Assembly (NCBI RefSeq): GCF_021654135.1
Contig: NZ_JAKGSD010000001.1
Location: forward strand, 186,001 to 250,000
Origin: Amycolatopsis tucumanensis
GTDB taxonomy: Bacteria; Actinomycetota; Actinomycetes; Mycobacteriales; Pseudonocardiaceae
Reading direction: 5' to 3'
DNA length: 64,000 nucleotides
Shown one piece after another: positions 58,478 to 64,000 of this stretch. Each line of letters starts with the position of its first letter. Position 1 is the first letter of the stretch. The notes under the pieces were generated by a model. It was not told where the DNA came from and did no database searches. It saw only the letters and a list, made by a program, of their open reading frames with translations. The translations under genes and the position numbers were made by a program.

Positions 58478-59152
58478 TCAGCGCACCACGGGCGTCCGGG
58501 GCCGGGGCGCGTCCGCGTGCTCCCGGTTCTGGAGCCTGGCCGCGAGGACCGCGGCCTGGGTGCGGCGTTCCAGCCCGAGCTTGGCCAGCAGCCGGGAGAC
58601 GTAGTTCTTGATGGTCTTCTCGGCGAGGAACATCCGCTGGGCGATCTGGGCGTTGGTGAGCCCTTCGCCGATGAGGTCGAGCAGGGTGCGCTCCCGGGCG
58701 GTGAGCCCGGCCAGCGGCCCGTCGCCGGCGGCGTTCGCGCGCAGTTTCGCCATCAGGGTCGAGGCGGCACGCGTGTCGAGCAGGGAGCGGCCGGACCCGA
58801 CCTCGCGCACGGCCGAAACCAGGTGCAGCCCGGCGATGTCCTTGATGGCGTAGCCGCCCGCGCCGGCGAGGATGGCGTTGAGCATGGCCTCCTCGTCGGT
58901 GTAGGAGGTCAGGATGAGGACGTTGAGCTCGGGGATCCGGGACCGCAGTTCACGGCACAGCTCGATGCCGTTGCCGTCGGGCAGGCGCACGTCGAGCACC
59001 GCGACGTCGGGCTGGAGCGCCTGGATCCGGGCCATGGCCTGCGCGGCGGTGGCCGCCTCGCCGACGACCTCCAGCCCCGGGTCGGTGCCGAGCAGCTCGG
59101 CGACGCCACGGCGGACGACCTCGTGGTCGTCGACCAGGAACACGGTGATCAC
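58478..59152 (-). CDS. devR: DevR/DosR-type NarL-family response regulator
   Basis: 224 residues, close to mycobacterial DosR. The acidic pair is Asp8/Asp9, phospho-acceptor Asp54 in [16 protein letters not shown], Thr82 and Lys104 in YAIKDI. The C-terminal LuxR HTH is [40 protein letters not shown]. DosR switches on hypoxia and dormancy genes. No histidine kinase (DevS) gene is adjacent, so it is an orphan here. A DosR-box-like palindrome lies 80 bp upstream. Confidence 0.9.
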   Translation of the reverse strand: MITVFLVDDHEVVRRGVAELLGTDPGLEVVGEAATAAQAMARIQALQPDVAVLDVRLPDGNGIELCRELRSRIPELNVLILTSYTDEEAMLNAILAGAGGYAIKDIAGLHLVSAVREVGSGRSLLDTRAASTLMAKLRANAAGDGPLAGLTARERTLLDLIGEGLTNAQIAQRMFLAEKTIKNYVSRLLAKLGLERRTQAAVLAARLQNREHADAPRPRTPVVR

Positions 59153-59232
59153 GGCAGGACCCTTTCGCAGGTGACCTCCTCAACCTAGAGCCCACCGGAC
59201 GCCGGGCGGCGCGGCGGAAGTCACCTCCGGCA

Positions 59233-59246
59233 GGGACCAAGGTCAC
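59233..59246. promoter_or_regulatory. DevR/DosR-box-like palindrome
   Basis: GGGACCAAGGTCAC is near-symmetric and resembles the known DosR core (GGGACTTNNGGNCCC-like). It lies in the 186-bp gap between devR and the divergent methyltransferase gene and could serve either. Confidence 0.4.
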
Positions 59247-59338
59247 TTTCGGGATTCACCACCCGCCCCGGCGCGTTCCCGGCAGTTGTTAACGGGTCGT
59301 TTTCCCCGGTCTGCCCGCAGCGCCGCCAGACTGGGCGG

Positions 59339-60163
59339 ATGAGCACCGGAACCGGCTACGTGCTGGGGCACCACGATCCCGAGGTCGAGCGGCTCCTGCT
59401 GCAGGGGCGCCTCTACCGCGGCCACACCGAGCACGCCTTGCGCCAGGCCGGGCTCGAACCCGGCATGCGCGTCCTCGACGTCGGCTGCGGCCCGGGCGAC
59501 GTGTCGATCGCCGCGGCGCACCTGGTCGGGCCGGCGGGATCGGTGACCGGTGTCGACGCGCAGGCCTCGATCCTCGACCTCGCGGCGTTGCGGGCCGCCG
59601 AGGCCGGGCTGTCGAACGTCACGTTCCGCCACGCCGCGGTCGAGGAGCTCGACGCGCCCCGGCCGTTCGACGCGGTCATCGGCCGCCTGATCCTCATGCA
59701 CCTGCCGGACCCGGTCGCCGCGCTGCGCCGGCTGGTGGGACTGGTCCGGCCGGGCGGCCTGGTGTCCTTCCAGGACTTCGAGGTCAGCGGCGCCCGCAGC
59801 GCCCCGGCGGTCCCGCTGTTCGAGCGGGTGCGGGACGTCATCGTGCAGGCGTTCCGGGGTGCGGGCGCGACCACCGAGACGGGCACCGCGCTGCCGGGGA
59901 TCTTCCACGCGGCTGGCCTGCCCATGCCCGCCTTGACGATGGGCGCGTGCCTCGGCCCACTGTCCGATCCGGACATCCTGGGCTTCGTGATGGGCGTGTG
60001 GCGCGCCTTGTCGCCGGTGGCCGTCCAACTCGGACTGGACGTCGGCGACCTCGCCGACCTCGACCGCCTGCCCGCCCGGCTGGTCGCCGAGGCGGCGGAA
60101 GCGGGCGCGATCGCGATCCTGCCGCCGCTGGTCAGCGCCTGGGCGCGGGTGCCTGCCGGCTGA
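59339..60163 (+). CDS. class I SAM-dependent methyltransferase
   Basis: 274 residues. Motif I VLDVGCGPGDVSI near residue 45 binds SAM; motif II VTGVDAQASIL and motif post-I follow, and motif III is LVRPGGLVSFQDFE. The acceptor is unknown. CAGACT at 59327-59332 ends 6 bases before ATG 59339 and no clear ribosome site is present, so it may be leaderless. It is divergent from devR and converges with a TetR gene 3 bp away. Confidence 0.87.
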   Translation: MSTGTGYVLGHHDPEVERLLLQGRLYRGHTEHALRQAGLEPGMRVLDVGCGPGDVSIAAAHLVGPAGSVTGVDAQASILDLAALRAAEAGLSNVTFRHAAVEELDAPRPFDAVIGRLILMHLPDPVAALRRLVGLVRPGGLVSFQDFEVSGARSAPAVPLFERVRDVIVQAFRGAGATTETGTALPGIFHAAGLPMPALTMGACLGPLSDPDILGFVMGVWRALSPVAVQLGLDVGDLADLDRLPARLVAEAAEAGAIAILPPLVSAWARVPAG

Positions 60164-60166
60164 GCC

Positions 60167-60697
60167 TCAGGACAGGCCGAGCCGGCGCAGGGCCTCCGGC
60201 AGCCGGTCGAGCAACGGTTGCGGCGGCTGCCCGCCGAGGGTGGCGCGCAGGTACAGCCCGTCGCCCAGCAGTCCCACGATCTCGGCGGTGAGCGGATCGT
60301 CCACGTGCCCGGCCAGCAGCTCCGCCCACAGCCGGCCGCACTCGTTCATCGCTTCGGTGACCTTCGGCTCGCTGCCCAACAGCCGCAGCGCGGCGATCGA
60401 GGCGCGGTGCGCCGGCTTGGTCATGTCCGCGTCGGTCACCGAGGAGAGCAGGTAGTAGCGCACCACGCCTTCGGGAGCCGTGCGCGCGTACTCGACGTCC
60501 GCGGCCGTCAGCCGCAGCAGCCGGTCGAGGAGGCCGTCGAGCAGGGCTTCCTTCGACCCGAAGTGGTAGAGCAGCCCGCCCTTGGACACCTTCGCGCGCG
60601 CGGCGACGGCGTCGAGGGTGACCGCGGCCGAGCCGCTCTCGATGAGGATGTCCTGGTAGGCGTCGAGGATCTGTTCCCGCGCGGAGGGGCGTCCCAT
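60167..60697 (-). CDS. TetR-family repressor of the adjacent MFS pump
   Basis: 176 residues. The HTH is VTLDAVAARAKVSKGGLLYHFGSKEALLDGL; the C-terminal TetR_C type has YYLLSSVTDADMTKPAH. ATG 60697 is preceded by TATAGT (plus-strand 60706-60711) ending 8 bases away, so it may be leaderless. A perfect palindrome in the shared gap covers both promoters, the classic design of a repressor controlling itself and a divergent efflux pump. Confidence 0.9.
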   Translation of the reverse strand: MGRPSAREQILDAYQDILIESGSAAVTLDAVAARAKVSKGGLLYHFGSKEALLDGLLDRLLRLTAADVEYARTAPEGVVRYYLLSSVTDADMTKPAHRASIAALRLLGSEPKVTEAMNECGRLWAELLAGHVDDPLTAEIVGLLGDGLYLRATLGGQPPQPLLDRLPEALRRLGLS

Positions 60698-60702
60698 GGC
60701 CC

Positions 60703-60764
60703 TTGACTATACCGTCCGGACGGTTTAGTTTCGATTCTGGGGCAAACTGTACCGTCCAGACTGT
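60703..60764. promoter_or_regulatory. divergent promoter with two TetR operators
   Basis: TTGACT (60703-60708) and TAGTTT (60726-60731), exactly 17 bp apart, drive the MFS gene. A perfect palindrome ACCGTCC-GGACGGT (60711-60724) fills the spacer. A second, imperfect copy ACCGTCC-AGACTGT (60751-60764) lies 40 bp downstream. The leftward TATAGT for the TetR gene overlaps the same region. Confidence 0.75.
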
Positions 60765-60786
60765 TCAGAAAAGGATCGTGATCGTG

Positions 60787-62307
60787 ATGGCCGGGGGACG
60801 CCGGGACTGGGCCGCACTGGGTGTGCTGGTCCTGCCCGTGCTGCTGATCAGCGTCGACATGACCGTGCTCGGTTTCGCGCTGCCGTACCTCAGCGAGGAC
60901 CTCGGCCCGACCGGCGCCCAGCAGCTGTGGATCGTCGACATCTACTCGTTCGTGCTCGGCGGGCTGCTGGTGCTCATGGGCACGCTGGGGGACCGGATAG
61001 GGCGGCGCAAGCTGCTGCTGTCCGGCGCCGTCGCGTTCGGCGTCGCGTCCGTGGCCGCGGCGTTCGCGACCAGCCCGGGCATGCTCATCGCGGCGCGGGC
61101 GCTGCTCGGCGTCGGCGGGGCGACCCTGATGCCCTCGACGCTGGCGCTGATCCGCTCCATCTTCACCGACCCGGCGCGGCGCCGGACCGCGATCGCGGTG
61201 TGGGGCGCCGGGTTCTCCGGCGGGATGGCGCTCGGCCCGGTGCTGGGCGGCTGGCTGCTGGAGCACTTCTGGTGGGGCTCGGTGTTCCTGATCAACGTGC
61301 CGGTGATGGTGGTGCTGCTCGTCGCGGGGCCGCTCCTGCTGCCGGAGGCGCGCGACCCGCGACCGGGCCGCTTCGACCCGCTGTCCGCCGTGCTGTCGCT
61401 GGCCGCGGTGCTGCCCGTGGTGTACGGCATCAAGCGGTTCGCCGAGCACGGCGCCGATCCGCTCGCGGCCGTGAGCGTGCTGATCGGCGCGGCGTTCGCG
61501 GTGGTGTTCGTGCGGCGTCAGCGCGCGCTGCCGGACCCGATGCTGGACCTGGCGCTGTTCCGGGACCGCCGGTTCAGCGCGTCGGTGCTGACCAACATGC
61601 TCGGCGTGTTCGCGCTCGTCGGGTTGCTGTTCCTGGTGCCGCAATACCTCCAGCTGGTGCTGGGGCTGCGGCCGATGACGGCGGCGCTGTGGCTGCTGCC
61701 GACGACGGTGGCCGGGATCGCGGGCTCGTTCGCCGCCGCCCGGCTCGCCCGGCGCGTTCCGGTCCCGCGGCTGATCGCCGGCGGGCTGCTGGCCGCGGCG
61801 GCGGGGTTCGCGGCGCTGGTCGCACTGGGAGTCCATGGTGGACTGGCGATCCTGGTGGCCGGGATGTCGCTGGTCGGGTTCGGGGTGGCGCTGTCCGAGA
61901 CGCTCACCAACGACCTGATCATCACCGCGGCGCCGCCGTCCCGGGCCGGCGCGGCGTCGGCGATCTCGGAGACCGGGTTCGAGCTGGGCGGCGCGCTCGG
62001 CACGGCGGTGCTGGGCAGCATCGCGGCGGCGGCCTACCGGGCCGGCGTGCCGGGCGACGCGGGGGAGACGGCGCGCGAAACCCTCGGCGGCGCGGTCGCC
62101 ACGGCCGCCGGGCTGCCGCCCGCGCAGGCCGAGGCCCTGCTGGCCGCGGCCAGGGCGGCGTTCGTGCACGGCCTGCAGGTGAGCGCCGTGGCCGGGGCCG
62201 CGCTGCTCGCCTACACCGGGGTGCAGGCGCTGGTCCTGCTGCGGTCTAGAGGAACAGGCGCAGCACCCGCGCACGAGCCTCGCCGAGCAGTGGCTCCGCG
62301 CGGCTGA
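60787..62307 (+). CDS. MFS transporter, DHA2 (QacA/SmvA-like) efflux pump
   Basis: 506 residues, about 14 TM. TM1 has the DHA2-type LISVDMTVLGFALPYLSEDL with a membrane Asp, motif A is GTLGDRIGRRKLL, and motif C is GAGFSGGMALGPVLGGWLLE. QacA/SmvA-like pumps export cationic biocides. AAGGA is 11 bases before ATG 60787 (GTG 60784 is an alternative). Its last 62 bp overlap the 3' end of the convergent HEAT-repeat gene. Confidence 0.9.
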   Translation: MAGGRRDWAALGVLVLPVLLISVDMTVLGFALPYLSEDLGPTGAQQLWIVDIYSFVLGGLLVLMGTLGDRIGRRKLLLSGAVAFGVASVAAAFATSPGMLIAARALLGVGGATLMPSTLALIRSIFTDPARRRTAIAVWGAGFSGGMALGPVLGGWLLEHFWWGSVFLINVPVMVVLLVAGPLLLPEARDPRPGRFDPLSAVLSLAAVLPVVYGIKRFAEHGADPLAAVSVLIGAAFAVVFVRRQRALPDPMLDLALFRDRRFSASVLTNMLGVFALVGLLFLVPQYLQLVLGLRPMTAALWLLPTTVAGIAGSFAAARLARRVPVPRLIAGGLLAAAAGFAALVALGVHGGLAILVAGMSLVGFGVALSETLTNDLIITAAPPSRAGAASAISETGFELGGALGTAVLGSIAAAAYRAGVPGDAGETARETLGGAVATAAGLPPAQAEALLAAARAAFVHGLQVSAVAGAALLAYTGVQALVLLRSRGTGAAPAHEPRRAVAPRG

Positions 62308-63556
62308 CGAGGTCACGCAGTTCGGCGGCCCGCTCGCCGCGCGGGGCGGTGTAGGTGGTCGCGGATCCGTGGGCGAACCAGTTGCTCAGGTCGGTGCGAG
62401 CGGTTTCCCGGAGCGGCTCGTCCGGGCCCAGCAGCAGGCGCAGGTCGAGAGCGAGACGGGTCCAGGTGTCGCGAGCGGACAGCAACTGGAACGCGTTGCG
62501 CCTGCGGTGCGCTGGCTGGCCGGGATCGAGCATGCCGTGCAACGCCGCCTCGTCGATCTCGGCGGCGCACCCGCGCAGCGCGAGCACCACCTGCCGGGCG
62601 ACGCGCGGGGACGGGTCGGACAGCAACGGCGCCAGGCGGGCGGCCGGGACCACTCGCAGCCGCCGCAACGCACGGACGGTTTCGGCGCGCACCTTGGGCC
62701 GGGGATCCGCGAGCAGCGGCAGGAGCAGCGCCCCGTCGGCTTCGGTTCCGGTCTCGCCGAGGCCCGCGACCGCACCCGGGCTCGCCGCCGCGGCCACCAG
62801 CTCGCGATAGTGCGGCGCCGGGTCCTCGCCCGCGCGGCGCAGGACGAACTGAGCGTACGCGCGGACCAGCGAAGCGGGGTCGGCCAGTGCCGGCCGCGCG
62901 TCGGCGGGGTCGCGGATCGCCTGAGCGCGCAGGGCGGCCGTGCCGCTGCCGCGGAGCAGGCGCAGCACCTCGGGGTCGGTGCTGCCGGCCAGGGCCTGCG
63001 CGCAGGTGAGCCGGATCTTCAGGTCCGCGTCCCGCAGTCCGGCCGTCAGCTCGCCGACGTCGGCGCGCCCCGAGGCGTAGACGGCCCGGCGGGTGAGCAC
63101 GTCGGGGGAGGCGAGCGCGGCCGAGCGGACTTCGGGCGTCCGCAGCATGCCTTCGAGCGTCACGGCCAGCCACTCGCCCTGCACGCGTGGCCGCAGCAGG
63201 CACGCGAACGGGAACAGGTCCACCGCGGTCATCGGATCCCGGAAGAGGTGGCGCAGGCACTCCCGCCGGGCGCGCTCGCGCACCTGCGGCACCCAGTCCG
63301 CCGCGCGGATCGCGAGCACCGGCAGGGCGATCCGCTCGTCGAGGCGCGTCAGCGCGGCTTCACGGAGGCGGCCGTCCCGGCCGAGCGCCCGTGCCAGGAC
63401 GCCGCGATGCCCCTGCGGGTGGCGCCGCGCGCCGTCGTCGACGGCGAGCCACAGGCGCGGGCTCGCCCCCGCCATCGCCGCGACCTCGGCGTCGGCGTCC
63501 CGCGCGGCACGCACCGCCGCGAGTCGCTCCGCCACCTCGTCCTGGTTGATCCGCAC
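62246..63556 (-). CDS. HEAT-repeat protein
   Basis: 436 residues, nearly all helical, Ala/Leu/Arg-rich. About eight HEAT-like units are visible, for example VRERARRECLRHLFRD, KIRLTCAQALAGSTDPEV, PKVRAETVRALRRLRVV and PRVARQVVLALRGCA. There is no signal or enzyme motif, so it is probably a protein-binding scaffold. The GTG start is at 63556. The 3' end overlaps the MFS gene by 62 bp on the other strand. Confidence 0.8.
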   Translation of the reverse strand: MRINQDEVAERLAAVRAARDADAEVAAMAGASPRLWLAVDDGARRHPQGHRGVLARALGRDGRLREAALTRLDERIALPVLAIRAADWVPQVRERARRECLRHLFRDPMTAVDLFPFACLLRPRVQGEWLAVTLEGMLRTPEVRSAALASPDVLTRRAVYASGRADVGELTAGLRDADLKIRLTCAQALAGSTDPEVLRLLRGSGTAALRAQAIRDPADARPALADPASLVRAYAQFVLRRAGEDPAPHYRELVAAAASPGAVAGLGETGTEADGALLLPLLADPRPKVRAETVRALRRLRVVPAARLAPLLSDPSPRVARQVVLALRGCAAEIDEAALHGMLDPGQPAHRRRNAFQLLSARDTWTRLALDLRLLLGPDEPLRETARTDLSNWFAHGSATTYTAPRGERAAELRDLVSRAEPLLGEARARVLRLFL

Positions 63557-63595
63557 CCGGCGATCGTCGCGGGTGCGGGCCCGTCAGCCAACCGG

Positions 63596-64000
63596 TTATC
63601 GCGTGGTGTGGGCTCCGCCGTTGACGTGCAGGGTCTGTCCGGTGATGTGGCGGGCGCCCTCGGAGGCCAGGAAGAACGTCGTCGCGGCGACGTCGTCCGG
63701 GTGGCCCGCCCGGCCGTTGTGCGTGGCGGCGATCAGCGCGCTGCGCCGGTCCTCGCTGAGTTTTCCGTGGAAGAAACCGGTTTCCGCGATGTAGCCGGGC
63801 GCGATCAGGTTGGCCGTCACGCCCTTCGGCCCGACCTCCGACGACAGCCCGGCCGTCCACGCCGCCAGCGCCGCCTTCGCCGCGCCGTAGGAGGACGCCG
63901 CGTACTCCGCGCCGATCGAGCCGATGTTGATGATCGAACCGCCCGGGCGCAGCCGGTCCCGCATCGCAGTCGTGGTGAGCACGGCGCTGAGCAGGTTGGC
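63596..64000 (-). CDS. SDR-family oxidoreductase, N-terminus beyond window
   Basis: The C-terminal ~135 residues of a short-chain dehydrogenase. The frame runs past base 64000 (ANLLSAVLTT). Catalytic residues are Ser in INIGSIGAEYA and Tyr/Lys in SYGAAKAAL. The end PDDVAATTFFLASEGARHITGQTLHVNGG is typical of 3-oxoacyl-ACP reductase-like SDRs. The NAD(P)-binding Gly motif is outside the window. Confidence 0.88.
   Translation of the reverse strand, partial: ANLLSAVLTTTAMRDRLRPGGSIINIGSIGAEYAASSYGAAKAALAAWTAGLSSEVGPKGVTANLIAPGYIAETGFFHGKLSEDRRSALIAATHNGRAGHPDDVAATTFFLASEGARHITGQTLHVNGGAHTTR

Noticed and set aside
1..64000. tRNA, rRNA, insertion sequence, integrase or attachment site
   Set aside because: No cloverleaf-like sequence, transposase motif, flanking inverted/direct repeats or integrase gene was found on reading both strands; I cannot run a covariance model search.

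Overview
The window is about 64 kb of very GC-rich DNA with dense gene packing. GTG starts are frequent, many genes overlap by ATGA or GTGA, and single-gene regulators are abundant. The gene content (a DevR/DosR-type regulator, ECF41 and ShbA/SigD-type sigma factors, an IclR-controlled glpFKD operon, a class F sortase, PucR-, GlxA- and Lrp-type regulators, and an actinobacterial-order gas vesicle cluster) points to a soil actinomycete. A Pseudonocardiaceae member such as Amycolatopsis is most likely; that placement is inference. No tRNA, rRNA, CRISPR array, transposase or phage gene was seen.

Layout. 1-11.7 kb: a metallo-beta-lactamase-fold hydrolase (cut by the window edge), a DHA2 efflux pump, and a lipid/CoA group (MaoC hydratase, SDR, acyl-CoA ligase, TetR, SGNH hydrolase, serine esterase, flavin monooxygenase, TetR, thiolase). 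11.7-20.1 kb: a six-gene leftward catabolic operon (ALDH, MFS, FAD hydroxylase, cupin, ACMSD-type amidohydrolase, old yellow enzyme) divergent from a GAF-PucR-type activator. 20.2-28.5 kb: class F sortase and a secreted partner, an amidohydrolase/POT peptide transporter pair beside a two-domain Lrp regulator, small unknown genes with one wrecked gene, and a copper-radical-oxidase-like protein. 28.5-35.5 kb: glycerol locus, with leftward glpF-glpK-glpD and a divergent IclR regulator followed by a second glycerol kinase fused to a hemerythrin-like domain. 35.8-47.4 kb: isochorismatase, GlxA-type regulator, ECF41 sigma, a second two-domain Lrp beside an M20 hydrolase/MHS transporter/cyclase operon, then a Cys-rich protein and two overlapping sigma-factor genes preceded by an Arg-rich leader ORF, LysR, and an ArsR-SRPBCC fusion.

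47.5-56.3 kb: sulfite-oxidase-like Moco enzyme, a noncoding 133-bp tandem repeat, an XRE-nucleotidyltransferase-like fusion, then the ten-gene gas vesicle operon (two accessory genes, gvpA, F, G, O, J, L, S, K), followed by a GlsB-type membrane protein and a CmpX-like membrane protein. Promoter-like sites matching the SigF/SigB consensus precede the gas vesicle operon and the glsB-like gene, which suggests general-stress control. 56.3-64 kb: a frameshifted tannase, GerW-like protein, orphan DevR, methyltransferase, TetR/MFS pair with clear operators, a HEAT-repeat protein and an edge-truncated SDR.

The least ordinary items are the glycerol kinase-hemerythrin fusion under an IclR regulator with two matching operators, the leader-peptide-coupled sigma pair, the gas vesicle operon with two unusual acidic/Arg-rich accessory proteins and a stress-type promoter, the 133-bp repeat, and a recurrent leaderless promoter layout in front of regulators.
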